Assembly: GCF_000004075.3 (NCBI RefSeq) | Contig: NC_026656.2 | Location: 19,912,607 to 19,976,606 of the forward strand | Length of the DNA: 64,000 nt | Direction of reading: 5' to 3' | DNA from: Cucumis sativus | Lineage: Eukaryota; Streptophyta; Magnoliopsida; Cucurbitales; Cucurbitaceae | Shown: piece after piece, positions 1 through 14,515 of the stretch | Position numbering within the stretch: position 1 is the stretch's first letter | Layout of the letters: every line of letters begins with the position of its first letter | Translations under genes and position numbers: made by a program | Notes under the pieces: model-generated | The model's input: only the letters and a program-made list of their open reading frames with translations | Told to the model about the DNA's origin: nothing | Databases searched by the model: none

Positions 1-2436
1 ATTGGACGATTAAGGGAATGAACCCATCAACTAGCAATTGAGTTGTGTTAATTAAACTTTAACGATGCATTTGAAGTGATATAAAAAAATTATTTGCAAA
101 ATTAAAACACATATATTTAAATCAAATTAAAGGTGGCTGGTCATGACTTATAATGCTATAAATAATAACTAAAATTTTCTTTTCAACTATTTATAACAAA
201 AGAAAAAGAGTATGATAATTTTTTTAGGTGGAATTGAGGTTTAACTTACCATCTTAATTAGCTCTTGAACTCACATAATATATATTTAATTTAATCATAT
301 TGGTCTCTAAGCTTTAGTATAATTAAAAGAATTTAGGAAGAATAATTAAGTTAAAAATGGTTGACGAAGAAATTAATAGAACGAAAATGATAATTAAAGG
401 GAAAAAGATTGGATAATAAAGTGGTTAGGAATATTAATGAGAGGGGATAATGTAATAATTATAAAGAGACAAGAATGAGCAAAATTAGGTCACGTGGGAG
501 ATAAAACAATGACAAATAATTAATTTGCGTTTGTCGACTTCTCTTTTATTTGGACTTTTCTTCACCCAATTTGTACTCAACAGTCACTCTCATTTCCCAC
601 CAAATCCACTCTTTATTATTACTCTTTTCTTTCTTTACTATTTGTTTGAGAAATTAATTGCCTACGCTGCTACATCATTAACGTTTTAACTATTAAGTTA
701 AAGAGAAGAGGTTGAGAAACTAGAAAACAGAAACCTTGAAATGTTTTCATAATATGGAAAATGATTCTGTAATGGCTGTCTCTTGACTAATTAAGTTTTT
801 AGATATTTGATTTGATGGTTATTAATTGAATTTAGTTTTCTACAAGCACACACACATATATATATGATCGTTCGTATAGGGCTAGTCAATTCATATTTAA
901 TTATCTTTTTTTTTTCCTCTGGCTGACTCAATGAATGAGGCTTTATGAAGGGGACGGAGTCAGCTTCTTCAATTGTGATTTTAATTGCATGGTTGACAAT
1001 AAAAGTCGAAATTCATGGCTCGTTGTTCATCTTGCCATGGAAATTGATCGTTTTGTATTTTATGGTGGAGTCTATCGGTCATCCTTCCATATGTATCTCG
1101 GTAAAATAAAATCATTTTGAATCATCATTTTCTTATATGACGTAAGAAATAATACAACACTTTTAGAATAATAATGGATTGTTTCCTTATTATATTATGA
1201 TTGACACTTGCTATATAATATTTTATTTAGATTGGTTTTGTAGAATAGAAGGATCTAATATATATATATATATAGTATGAGCTTCATTATTACTTTATTA
1301 CTTTATTTATTTACAATTAATTTTCCTTGTCTACAGCTTTAGCTACGTGATTATTTTGTTTTGTTTTTATATGTTTCATTTTCTTTAATTATTTGTAATC
1401 TTTTTAGTCCCTTTAATTAAAGTTGTAGAGTTTTCATTTTTCATGAGCACACATTTTTCCAATTTCATGGTTTTGTTTGATGATGTCAATTTTGATGCTT
1501 CAACTTTTAAATCCTCCGCATCTAATTTTTATAATTAAAGTTCATATTTCTTTAAGTTATATATTAACTTTGATTTTACATAAGTACGGTTGAACCAATC
1601 TTATAAAATAAAAAAATTATCACTAAATTGATCAAATATAACTTATAAGACTAAATTAAATATTTTTATGTAGACAAGAGATCAAGTGGTTGTTGTTAGA
1701 TGAAGAGTAGATATGTTTATGTGGGTTTTTTTCTTTGAAAACACAAGAAGATAAAAGTTAAACAAATTCCCAAAACATGAATTTAGTGTTAGAGTTTTAA
1801 TTTGTTTAAGTTTAGCTAGAACTTTTAGTCCTTATACTTAAAGAAAACATTAGCCCTAACTTTATCACTTTAAAATTTGCAAACTTAGTGTACTTCCTTA
1901 CATGAATATTATCATTATTTTTAACTGATTTTATTAAAAAAATTACTTTAGAAGATTCAATTCAGAATTTATGAAAAAGTATATAGAAAAACCAGACGTC
2001 CTTGATCAAAACTAATTTAATTTAGTAATAATTAACATTACATAATCCTTGATCTTATAAGTTGAGAGGTTGGATCTATGACGTTGGAAATGTTATACTA
2101 AAATAATTAGGGAAAATTGAAAGTTAAAAGTAAATATTTTCTTTTGTTTAAAAACAAGAAGATAAAATTGGAGATGAAATGAATAGCATTGAATAAGGTG
2201 ATGGGTGGAAAGTCAAAAATGAAATTAAAGTCTAGGGTTTGGTGGGGAGAAAGGGAAAAAAAAAGAGAAAAGATTGAATGAATTGAATTTGGATTTGGAT
2301 TTGAGAGAAGGAAGTGAGAACACAAAACAACACAACACATACTCTCTCTTAAAGAAAGTCATGTGATTTTGACATTTAAGCCAATTGGGGGTTTCAACTT
2401 GCAACCCTAAACCCCCATCATAATTATTCACTATCC

Positions 2437-2462
2437 TCTCTCTCTCTCTCTCTCTCTCTCTT
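2437..2462. repeat. (CT)n microsatellite
   Basis: A run of CT dinucleotides of about 26 bases, followed by pyrimidine-rich sequence. Such tracts are common in plant 5' leaders, but no coding region follows on the plus strand, so I treat it as a simple repeat. Confidence 0.8.
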
Positions 2463-3679
2463 TCCTTTTATATTTTCTTTCCTATTTCAATACTTTTCTT
2501 TTTCTTTTTCTTGAAGCTTCTAAAATTAATTGAGTTTTTTTTTATTACATAAATAATAATAATGGGTTTGTTTTGGATAAGGAGAGTTGATTGGAGAATT
2601 TTCTAGCAAAAGTATGGAAGTGGACACAAAGTGTTGTCGTTTTGGGACACATATTATTTATCTTATTCATCTCAATCTCTATCCTTTCAAACAACTTCCT
2701 TTTACTTCATCTTTTCTTTTCTCTCTCTCTCTAGAATAATCTTTTGTTCATAATTACAAATTATATCAGATTCAACAAGTTGTTTATGATTCAATCAATT
2801 CACCCAATTTCTCTCTTTTTTTTGTTTAATAAATTACACAGTTTGATATTATCTAATGTCACAATTTGCTAGTTGTGTTTAAGACTTTTGAGTTTATATT
2901 TGATGTGCTGTATATACTTTTCTCTTATTGCCTTCCATGATGTTTTAACGTTTACGAGTGTATATTTAGTATTATATTATTCTAACACCTTTTTTACTTG
3001 TAAGTTTGAGATATATACAAATAAATAAGATACAACAAATAGAAACTAATATCAATTGAGAAGAAAATAAATACATGATAAGGTATTGAATTTTAGACGC
3101 TTTTGATCACTTAATCTAATTATACCATCTTAAAGTTACTATTTGACTAAAAAATTTAAGCATGATTAAAATTTTGAAATCACAATTGATATCTTATTTA
3201 TTGTTATTTATATTTAAATATAGGCAAAGGAAATTTGGGTAAAGAGTGAACAAAGTTTTGAGATAAGCCAAAATCAATAAAACAATATACAAATTTTGAC
3301 TTTGAAAAAAGTGTAATGCATATGTATCTTAGTTTGAGATCTCTTGGTTTTTTTTAACGTAGAATTTTGAACATTAATAAATTTCCCTTCTATCTTTACC
3401 AAATATCACTATTTGGATCTAAAATCAAGGATGGGCAGTCAATTTTCACTATCTGATAGGAGACTATGAGGGTCAAGCAAACATATGATGAATTGGGGGA
3501 AGTTATTCTTTTGTTTAAAATTGTATTGAACTAAATTGGAATAATTAAACCAATCTTACCTTATAATTGCAAGATGGATAGAATCTAATGTCAAGGTCTC
3601 TTATGGGTTGCTTATGCTTATTGAAAAAGAGATAAGAAACTATAATTGGTTATACTTGTGTTTGTACTTTGTACTTCTC

Positions 3680-3707
3680 AATATATATATATATATATAT
3701 ATATATA
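3680..3707. repeat. (TA)n microsatellite
   Basis: An alternating TA run of about 27 bases in AT-rich intergenic DNA. Confidence 0.85.
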
Positions 3708-5929
3708 GTTTAAGGTTAGTCTCTCAAAAGGGAAAGGAATGTGCAGGAAAAATGAGTCATATATTAAAGGAAAGAAAAGCTTACCAAAAAGAAACACTAA
3801 TCTCTATTTGAAGTAATCTAAATATTTATATGTGTGTATGTGGTGGTTGGATTACTGCAATGTAACTACCTCCATAATTAAAGTAATAATAATAGATTTG
3901 AAAGAAGAATTAAGTAATAATCAATTGTTTGAACTATAAATTATGGTAAGAAAAAGAGAGAAGAGGACATTAAGCTAGCTTTAGTTTAAACTTAATTACA
4001 AAAGTTAAATGTGGTTTAGATATATTAAAGTTGTTATTAATAGATTTGATGTGTTAGCCAATCACATTCCTTAAATAAATTTGTTGTTGGGTTGTTTTGC
4101 AATTGTTGATATTTTAAGTACTATTTGGTAATGGTTATATATATATATATAGTTATTCAATAAGTCCTTTATAAAACTCTAGAATGGTGGCACCTAATTT
4201 GATAATCTTCCATGAAAAGAAATAGTAATAAGAAAACGGTTAAAAATCACTTTTGGTCTATAAAATTTTATAAATTTACTTATAAAGTACAGAAAATAAG
4301 TACAAATTATAAATGATATGGGTAATAATACTAATTAAGAAGATCCTTTTAAACAACTAAGAAAAATCAATCAACAATTATACTTAAATCACTTTTCCCT
4401 ACTTTTTGATCTTATATTAAAATTAATCTAACAAATTTTGCATCAAAAATATTTTTAATTGATAAATAAAAGTTAAAACGAACCAAGTGAAAAAATGAAT
4501 GTAAAAGTGTAAAAACTAAAATTAAGAACTAAACTCAAAACTTGAACTAAAAAATACACCATTTTGAAATCGAATGAAAAAATACTTGAAATTTTATGAT
4601 TAAACTTTTTCTTCTTATGCCATTTACAAAAATAACAAAAAAAAAACTATGATAATAGAATTTATGTCATTACGTTTTTTAAATTACAAAAGTAGTAAAT
4701 TTAAAAATGAATAAACCTCTAATAGCTCGTTAATAATTCTTTAATTAATAATCTTCTGTATAATATATCTAATTACTTATCATATTTGCAATATATAAAA
4801 CAGAAATGTTGATGTATTGATTGTAATATGAATTTTGTGAAGGAAATTGAATACAACAATTAGGGTTAAGAGATGATTGGAAGATTGCATCCTCATAGTT
4901 GATAGGAATTAGGGTTAAAGGTTGGTGTTGAATTTGGATTAATTGAAAAATGTGTTAGGTGAAAAAGCTTAATGATTTGTGGTTGACTTCCAACCTCCTT
5001 TGTCGGATAAATTAAACCTATTCAAAATTGGTCGGCACCCCCAACTTAATATTATTTGCTTTTTACTCCATTTTTCTTCTTCTTTTTGCCTAAAAAGCCC
5101 TCCACTTTTACTTTCTCTTTGCAATTTTTTCAAAACCTAGGACTCCACTTTGTGGACCAACTTCATTATAATTAATTAAGAAAATAATAAACACTCATTA
5201 GTTTGATATTTGTTTCCTTTGCATCCAAGTTTGCAACAATTCAAATTTTAATAATAATCTTCAATTATTTTATATTAATTACTCGTGGATCCATAACTCT
5301 AATCAATTTACTTTATCTAACTTTAGTTTGAATTCTAGTCGTTTAATTCTTTTATATATGAACAAATATAGTAATTAGATTCAAAATATTTGTATATGCA
5401 ACAACATTTTAAATGTTAAAAATATAGTAAAATACGTAAAATTTAGATTTTGATATATTTATAAAAAAAGAATTTGTAAGGACTCTTTATAGAGAATAAT
5501 AATTACTTTAATGCTTTCTTAAATATTTAATAATGGAATGAAATAAATTAGATTTGAAATATATATATGGATGTATTATTAAATTGATTTGGAGTCAGTG
5601 ATGAAATTAAAAGGGAAGAAATGAAAGAAATGATGAGTCTCTTACACAAGAAAAATAATAATCCAATAAGATTGAAAATGATTAAAGTAAGGTACGAAAT
5701 CATATTGTGAAATGAGTTTGACTTAAATACCATACAATTATAAATTTGATATTAGATTGGTTTTTAGAAAAGATTTCATAGCTGAATTGACCTAATCTAT
5801 ATATAAAGAAAAAAAGAAGTTCAAATTTAAATGGAATTTATTTGTATAGAAAAGAAAAACAATGTGAAAGGGAAAAAAGGAAAATGATAAATTATTGTGT
5901 TCAGATATATATATATATAATATATATAC

Positions 5930-6080
5930 GTGGCGATTGCTTTGTGTTGACACGTAATCACGAATCAATTAGGCTTTCCCGGAGCCACTTGCAATCCGTC
6001 AACATCGGCAGCGAGGCGGTTGGTGCTGCGGCGGCGGCGGCGGCCTCACTTTTTTCTTTATTCTTTTTTGACGTGGGATT
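5930..6080. other. Isolated GC-rich island with GGC repeat
   Basis: About 150 bases of clearly higher GC content inside AT-rich DNA, with six GGC/GCG triplets near 6028-6046 and an ACGTGG-type motif at its left edge. A 12-base near-inverted repeat (CAATCCGTCAAC near 5991 against GTCGACGGATTG near 6212) brackets part of it. No coding frame extends beyond it. It could be a promoter or CpG-rich remnant of a lost gene or a small transposon; I cannot tell which. Confidence 0.4.
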
Positions 6081-7620
6081 TTGTCTGAAATTATTATATT
6101 GATGAAAAAGCCACCGATTATATTTACTTTAATGAACCCAAAAGTATTGGAATTTGAAAAGAGAAAATAAAATTGAATAACAAAGTTTTTCTCAATGTTG
6201 AATACTATTTTGTCGACGGATTGTTTACAGATAATGGTGATAGACATTTATTAATGTATGTATAAGATGAAATATTATATCTATCTATTTGAGATAACCG
6301 ATAATAGTTGTGTATTGCTTTGGTTATTTTTATCTATCAAAATTTGTGTACTTTTACATGTTTTTATATTTTTTAAAATTTTCATAACAACTTGATAATT
6401 TATGAAAATTAAATCAGAATTTAATGGGTTTTTTTTTATTTTGTTATAATAACGGTAAATATTGTTAATTATACATGTGTAAATTACCTTTTAGAGCCTC
6501 CATTTTTCATATTTGGGGATTTTTGTTTGAAATTAAATAAATGGTAGGGCATGCCCTGTGAGATGATTGTTCTTTTTTTTCAATTATTTATTTTATTTTC
6601 CTTTTCTTTTGTTTTTGCAATCTTCAATCACTTATTTTGACTTTTTTTTTTTTCTTTTGAGTACTTGACTTTTGTTTCCTTGGAGGTATGGATCTTTTGT
6701 ACGGATCATTTGAAAAATAAAATTTGATTGGCTTTTTTAAATTTTTTGAGAAATTGATTGGCTTTTTTTAAATAAAGCTTTCTAACATGTTGTTTGTCAT
6801 TTTCATATTTTTTGTTACTGGTTTTTAATTTTCTCACTTTCTCGTCCTCATCATGAGTTTTCTAGCACGCTCTCTCTTCCAACAATTGGTTCATTTGGTA
6901 ATTGAAAAAACTCTTGCATCTTGTTGATCCTCGCATGTTATTGAAGGAAGAAGAAACATCTTTATTCCATTTCGTCGTAGGATGACTATAAAAAGGTGAG
7001 ATCGAAGAAGACGTGGAAGAGCATGATTAGTGAGAATACAAAACGAGAGTCGAGAGAGAAAAAAAGAACAAAGTATTAAAAAAGTTAAATGAATCTTAAT
7101 TAAAAATAAATAAATAAAATCAGGATGGTCTGAGTTAATATAGAATCATTGACTTCTAAAATAACAATTTAATTTCATACAGAGTTCTTGTTATTATTAT
7201 TATTTGAGTTATAAACGGTGAAAGGTTCACATAAAAAAAAAAGGGGAAAATGCTCTATCCCAGCAGTGTTATAGGGTTTGTTATGTGTCAACTTCAATAA
7301 GTAATCCAGAGTCCAATTCTACAAGAAAAGCATATGTTCTAATATTGAAGAAAAAAAGAGCATATGAATGCATTTTATTATTTAACAGCCGTAACGAATA
7401 ATAACAATAATAATATGAAACGTGAGTTACAAAATATTAACAGCTAACCCTTTTCAAAACAAAAAGAATCAGCTCTCTAATCATTTTCTAAGTACATTTC
7501 CTCTCCCATGTTAAAGCTCTTATTTACTCACCCTCTGGACTCAGTATACATTTTCATAATCAAATATTTACCCTTTTTTTCTTTTTCTTTTTTTTTTTTA
7601 ACCTTTCCCTTCTACAACTA

Positions 7621-10600
7621 CTACCCATTACTCATTACATTGCTACACTGTCTGCTAGGGTCAGAGTGTAACCAAACACCATCTTTACCCTCCTTCAAAC
7701 ATGTGGTTTTCTCCCTACCGTTACATTCTCGCCTACTTGACAGATTACTGATTCCATTTGTATAATTGGGTTGAGGTTGCTCAGTTGTTTTAGCACCCAC
7801 TGCGCCACATCGCCTCAAATCACCCGGATGCAATAGTGGGGAGGATGAAGACGATGATGGTAAAGAAGCATCTATGTCAGGAGTTTGTAAACCATTCCAA
7901 CCGCATCCAGAATCGCTGCTGTAAAAGTACTCAGGTAAGTCATCAGTGCTCGTAGAGTCACTGCTGCTGTTGGTACCGCATGAACTTTCATCAGAGTGGC
8001 TACTGAAAAGTGAGGAGCTATCGCTGGTTAAGTCCTCTTCCAAAAGCTTCTGAAGCTGGTGGAATTTTCGATAAAAAGAACTGATATTTGAAGGATCATT
8101 TGATGAATTGTTGTTCATATTTAGGTTCTGGGAATCGGGATATGTGGAGTTGGGGCTTGATTTAGATGAGCTACTCGTCCCATTTATCAAAGATGAAATC
8201 AATCGGTTTCTGGAATCAGTCGTAATTTTGTTTCTTATCAACCTTGGGGCCCTAGGTGAGCATCTGCAAGGTTACCTGTCGTCAAATAATGAAAGAATCG
8301 AAACGATAATTCACCGAGATAAAATCATTTGAGCCCCAAAGTTTACCTTGCATAAAAGAGCATGTATGCTCCTCTTGTTAGTACATTTTTGACATCCATA
8401 GCTGTTACCTACCCGACCATAAAAAAACGAAAGTCACATCTCTGAAAATAGCATTCATGTGAATTTAATTCAAAGAAGCAATCCGAAGATAAAATTTTGC
8501 TTAGAAGTTGATAATGGATCGACTGCTAATTACTAGAACAAAGTTGAACGAACAATATCAGTCATTGGGAGAGAGAAAACGTAAGATATTTAGTGTTAGT
8601 GCAAATAGATTATTCTCTTATGTTAAGAAGAACGACCCTCCATAGATCTCCACTTAAAGCAAAGCTCTCATAACTTCACTTTTTGTTTCACCCAAAATGC
8701 CTCTTATCAATTGATGAATTAACACTCAGATAATCTTGATTTTTTTCTTATCTAGTCAACGTTAGAACTTTAGACAGACCCCCAACAATCCTTCCTTCGT
8801 ACAAAACACCTCTGAATTTTTTTATCAATAATCATCTTCCTATCTAGCTCTTATCTACCCTAACTCCTCTCCTTTTCTACAAGTTACAACGGTTGAAGAT
8901 TATACTTACACTATAAACAAGAGGCATGATTCGGGTACCACTTGTTCGAGACAACTCTCCACATATGGTATGTCTACTTTGGACATAAAGTCCTCGTGAT
9001 TATTTTTTTTTCACTGAAAAGTCTTCTACCAATAGAGATATTGTCTCTCACTTACATATTTCCTCTTATCTTGCTAATGTTGAGTGAAGCATTATTAAAG
9101 AGTGTACATAAAGAAAGTTAGAAGATTAATGAAGAAAATGACCTAGGATTGTCAACATACTAAAAACAGAACCAGGAATAATGGAATTTGATAACATACC
9201 GTGCTGTCATCAACCTTGAACCACTTGTTTTGATTATTCCTGATATAGCACACGTAGTGACCGGAAAATGCGGCATTCATGACATCCAAATGAACAATCA
9301 CTCCATAAAGCCTGTATACAGGCGACTTATCACTTCTGCTACTCATATAGGGTGCCAGATCTAGGATTTCCGAAAAAATAACCGGCTTATTGAGCTTCCC
9401 AAATTTTCCTGACTAAATTGGATAAACAAACATAAAGAAATAAGAGAAAGAAAAGCTCTAAATTCTATCTAAATATGCAATTAAATTAACGGCAATCAAT
9501 GATTTGAAGGAAAACCTGGAAACGTTTTAATGCAATGGTCAGGATGTTGGGAGCCTCCAATATTGACAACCTTTTTCTGGCTTTCACGTAAGAATTGCAT
9601 CTGAATGAGATCGGATCACAAATACATCTAATTAGGAAAGAAACAATAGGATGGAATGGAGCAAATGTAAACAAAAAAAAAAGGAAAACAAGAAGAATTG
9701 AGAAAAACTGAGTAGAAGCGACTGCCAAGAGACGCTCCCCCTTATGTACAAGTAATAGTAGTATTAATAATAATAATAATAAACCTATTGACCTGGTACA
9801 ATGGTATCTATTGTCCCCGTCTAAAATCTCAGGGCTTGTATATTGTTGAAGAGCCTCTTCGATTGTTTCAATATCCCCACTTATCTCAACAGTAAGATCT
9901 AAAATCCTTTCAATTCGTTCAGACTTGTTCTCACACCTTGTGCATTTGATCTGCAAGTGAAGTATGTTGATCGAAAGCATTAGTATTCGCACAACATGAT
10001 CAACTCCTTACAGGCTTCTTAGATAGAAAGGAACAGTTCTAACGAGTGTGTTATAGCAACATGGGTTTATAGAACAAAATTTCTGTGTAACTGATATTCT
10101 GGATAACCTTAGCTGATAAAAGGAAATCTTGTATCACCTTTGATAGAAGGTAGCCTCCAAATGTAAGGCCTATCAGAGTTGTTTCCTCTTCTACAGGGCC
10201 TGATCGACTTGCTTGAGCTTCCATAAAGCAAATAGATTGCATTGTGTCAATAGCACACCTGTCAAACTAACTCATTAATCCTTCAGTGCACAGTTCTTTG
10301 GAAAGTAACAATAAATAAGATAAAATAAAGATTGGAGATGAGCAATAGTTTTCTTTAAATAAAACCTCAAAAACTCGTGTGCATCCTCCTCTTTCCCGTT
10401 AACAAGTTGACTTCCAATTTTTCTAAGTTGAGAAATTATTCTGAAAGGAGATAGTGGAGATTTGCCTTCTTTTGCCTCGAGTATTAGACTTTCAAACTCA
10501 CAGGTAAAACACCATCTCTCCTTTGCACCTAATATGCAAAAACAGAAACAAAAGGTTTTAAGCCATATAAATCTAAAGCTACTAAAATAAAATAGAATAT

Positions 10601-13600
10601 AATATAAGGGGATAAAAAGTGGCACTGTATACATGCTTTAGAATGCAGTCCCTGAAGAAAATAGGCGGTCAAAGGAGGAGTGAATGTCAAACACTGGAGT
10701 ACAACATTTGCATAACAGCTGCATAAAGTCAAAATAAGAGTTACTTGTCTTAAAAGCATGAGATAACTGCACCACGAAGAAACCAAAAAGTATAAAGAAA
10801 AACACATGAAGATTTATTTAAAAAAGAAAATTGCACATACATTTTGCACATTCATCTTTAAACAGCAGGAGCTAAATTAGACAGCTTAAATCGCTGTAAT
10901 GAACCTAGAAGACATAGAATACACCTCACGCTTGCGACCCTACTTTTGTAATTACAGAAAGAAAAATGAGCACAGAAACTATAATGACCTGTTTCCGCAG
11001 TTGACAAGGCCAGATGGTTGGAGCTCCACTTTATTCCAATTATATAAATTGACAAAAAGCTCATACAGAGAGTCTTCCTGTATAAAACATCATTATTCAA
11101 GTTACCAACCAAACCAAAATCCAATCAGACAAAAAATAAACGAGTAACCAACCTTATTATTGCACTTCCCAGCATTCCCACCGCCATTAGCTACATAACC
11201 GCGATGTGATTTAGATCTTTTAAGCTCATTGGGAGCAAAAGGTCTAAAGCCATAAGCCGACTTGGATGAAAAGTTAGCATCCAGAGAAGAAACGCCAGCA
11301 CTAACTTGTGTGGTACCAATTTTTCTAGAATCAGTTGGAGGAACTGGTTCCCTTCCATTACTTGGAGGCAAATGAACACTCGAACCATCCACTAAAGACC
11401 CATTTCCACTATGCTTTGAAATACTTGAAGTGGTACCAGGCTCAATGAAAACAGAGCCCAACCTTTCAGACTTCGTGGGTATTGACATACTAATATTTGA
11501 ATCACGAATACTCCTTGATTCAAATTTAGAAGCAACAGGAAATGGATTGATAAAAGAGGAAGAAGATGACACTGAATTAACTACACAGTGATTTGGCAAT
11601 CCCTTAGCGGTGTTAACTTTATCTTGGGACCCTTTACAACTTGATGGGGAATTTCTAACCTTTAAAGATTCAGTATTGATATCTAATAGCAAAGAAGATT
11701 CAACTGTTCTGTTCATACCCGAAGTAGTAGGAAGATTACCATCTGCCACATGTTCATTTACTTCAGCAACTTGTGCATTGGACTGAGAAGTAACTCCAGG
11801 TAAGCTAAATGAAAAGTGTAGCAACGAGTGACCTTCAGAAAAGTTTCTGTTGTTGGCACCATTACTATTGGATGGGACAGAATCTTCACGAACATCACCT
11901 TTTGCTCCAACAAATTTTCCATTATTTTCTTCAGAATTGGAAGGAGTAACTTCGCCACTCCCAGCTACACTTCTAACTTTAGCAGCCTTTAAAGGGATAT
12001 TATATTCTGGACCAATCCTATTGAATACCAGTTGACTTTCTGTTTTCAGTTTAGCATATATATCGACAGAGTTTACCAAGTGAGCATTGTTGGAAGATAA
12101 TGGCTTGTTTGGATCATGATCAACATTCAACACTTTGGATGTAGCACCATCCATGTCAAATGAATTTTCAGCAGACAAATATCCATCTGATCTTGGGGAA
12201 CCAGACTCGCTATTGTTTTCACTCACAGATGCATCATCAGATGATTCAATGTCTAATGCGGAAGTGTGGAATTCATATGAAGTGGTATCAGGCAATTTTG
12301 GCGTTGAGTTTTCCTCCTCATCTGCATGCAGTTTCACACTAATATCGTTTTGACTTGGAACACTAGAGTATCCAGAGTCTGGTGATGCATGTTTAGCAAA
12401 CAAGATTTTATCTGGTTCTACATGCTCCCCATTGTCAGTATCAAAGTTTTTGTCATAGCTTCCAGAGTGGTTTTGGTTTTCTAAATTGTCCTTTGGATCA
12501 TTTTCCTTCTCCAAAGACCAATCAAGTGTTTTCGGTGGTTGGCATTCGTTTTTATGTCCTTGTCGCCAATGAATAATTTGACATCTACCAGAACTGAAGG
12601 TCAAAATGGCAACATAAAGAAATCATTGAAGGAAGTATCAGCATGGATAGAATTATCTTGTATCAAACATGTTAGTGCTATTATCTGGCAACATACTAGC
12701 CCATGATTTTTTTCAAACAGAACACACAAAAAAATGGCCCGTAAGCATGCTTGAGACAATTGGACCGTGGTACACACTCTATAAGTTTGCAATGTGAATG
12801 AGGAATAAGATTTTCCAGATTACAGATACTATAGCCTAAAAATCCACATGCATACACCATCAGAAAGATCTGATGTTTAAGGATGACGTTTTATGCTTAT
12901 TAATATAAAAGTAATGGGAAATATTTATTTTCCAAACTGTTCTAGAGAATTAAGAAGATTTATATTTCTCCTCCCTCTTATGAAAGTACTTATTATCTCC
13001 TCCTCTCACTAATTACCAATTCATCGTTACAGAAGTTGCTCCAGAAACCCATCAACAAACATACATCCGTGGAAGGTTTGAGCATTGTCAAAAAGTACAA
13101 ATGGGTTTTCTCAACTCTCCATAGATGTTCAAGTTCAGTATCATCTGTCAACTTTTCACATCACGTCTCAATCAAGACTGAAGTACAACCCCTAAGGCCC
13201 AGTCAAGTTTAAAACGGACTTTGGGTTTGCTGGAACGCACCTCCTCCAACCCATGAGCTAACGCCTAGATGGGATGGGATTTCACACAGAGGATAAGTAG
13301 TTAGACTTTCAAACTTCTTCACCCATGAGCTAACGCCTAAACAGATTGCAGTCTAGTTATGCCATTACTATGCAACTGACTCCAATCTCTTTGTCGCAAA
13401 AGTGAGAGAATTTGAAGCCGCTAAGCAGTTAAGAACTTAAAACAGTCTTTACTTGGAGGAAAGGAATGGAATAACCGAGCTAGTGTCAGAAATTATCCAG
13501 TGGCAATGTAATAATGCAGCATGTAAACATAACGATCTAAAACACAATTCCCCTCATTCCACTATAACAGCTCGTCCCCAAATTTCCCAAAAAATCTCAA

Positions 13601-14058
13601 ATTAGAGAAAGGGGAAAAGAAATAAAAAAAGAAAAACCTCTCGCCCAACAATGAAAACAACAGCGGTAGACAATCACAGGGCATTCACTCCACACCATTT
13701 ACACAAGCGAAAACATCAAGCCACCAATTTTAGAAGAAAATAAAGACACCCCACAAAAAAATCAAAGATTGAAATACCAGTATCGAACAGCTTTACACCG
13801 AGCGCAACGTGTCGTGGTGGGACTGAGACAAAGAGCACAGTGATGATTCAAAGAAATCGGCGCAGGAATGCACCCAAACGAAGCCTGAAGTTCAACCCTA
13901 GCAGCTTCCTCGGACGCAAACATCAAAAGCCGGTTGATCTCTTCTTTTCTGGCCATACCAAGCTGCCATTTGTGACGAAGAAAAAGCCCAATAATAGGAA
14001 AAACCAAACACACCGTAAGGACCAGGCTCTGAAACCCTAGATCCCCAGCGACAAGCAT
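7621..14058 (-). CDS. UBP16: Ubiquitin carboxyl-terminal hydrolase, UBP16-like, with MYND finger
   Basis: A cysteine deubiquitinase that removes ubiquitin from substrates. Eleven exons join in phase (minus strand, 5' to 3'): 13778-14058, 11153-12593, 10989-11077, 10633-10718, 10366-10528, 10138-10258, 9793-9950, 9516-9600, 9200-9412, 8347-8408, 7621-8263, giving 1113 residues. Residues 11-28 form a likely N-terminal membrane anchor. The MYND zinc finger uses C74, C77, C85, C88, C94, C98, H107 and C111. A long Ser/Asn-rich low-complexity linker follows, encoded by the 1.4 kb exon 2. The USP domain starts near residue 575, with the catalytic Cys box GLVNCGNSCY (C605), the CxxC pair of the finger in the IKCTRC stretch, and the His box ending GHY (H860) followed by VDDS. 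The tail is Ser-rich. The ATG is chosen because MLVAGDLG begins the UBP16-type N-terminus. Related members UBP15, 17, 18 and 19 share this architecture; N-terminal likeness favours UBP16. All catalytic residues are intact. Confidence 0.93.
12594..13777 (-). other. UBP16-like intron 1
   Basis: An intron of 1184 bases splitting the MYND finger between C88 and C98. The donor GTATTT and acceptor TTCAG give an in-phase C94 codon split TG|T. It contains two copies of a short motif (ACCCATGAGCTAACGCCTA near 13247 and 13321) and no coding signal. Confidence 0.8.
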
Positions 14059-14515
14059 TTATCCTGAAGAACCAAAATGCACCCACCAGAAACGCCAGAA
14101 ACCTAAGGTCATTAGCTTGTAACCACACATAGATTCCTTGATTAGCTTGCAGAATAGGGTTAGAGTAAAAATGGTGGCGGCAGGTGATTTGGTCATGCAA
14201 GGAGAAGTGAAACCCTTGATGAAACAAGAAAGTGCCAAGATGAAAAATGGCGGAAAAGAGAGGGAAAATAAAAGAAGAGAAGAATGTTGCAAAATGAAAA
14301 AAAAAAAAAAAAAAAGTGGAGTGAGGTTGTGAAGAAGATGGAGCTAGTGGATTGGGCAGAAAAACAAAACTTGTTGTTGCAGTGTTCAGATCAATGGAGT
14401 TTGTTTCTTCTTCTTCTTTTTTTTCCTTTGGCTCGTTTTCTTGGGGAAAGAGAAAGGTCAGAAACTGGAGTGAGGGAGGGAGATGAAAACCAATGGATGA
14501 AAGAAAATTAGGATT

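Larger units (their letters stand above)
1..7400. other. AT-rich intergenic region, no supported gene
   Basis: I see no protein-coding gene here. The open frames are short, have no recognisable motif, and none joins to others by plausible splice sites. Simple repeats are present: (CT)n near 2437-2462, (TA)n near 3680-3707 and short (TA)n runs near 1258-1275 and 4137-4151. A short GC-rich island lies at about 5930-6080 and is listed separately. The last few hundred bases probably include the 3' untranslated region of the minus-strand UBP16-like gene. Confidence 0.6.

Noticed and set aside
2385..2420. Short hairpin TGGGGGTTT / AAACCCCCA as a microRNA candidate
   Set aside because: The stem is only about 9 pairs, far too short for a plant precursor, and matches no microRNA I know.
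5842..6102. 86-codon frame with an Ala run at the GC-rich island
   Set aside because: The Ala run is just the GGC repeat read in frame, and the rest has no family features.
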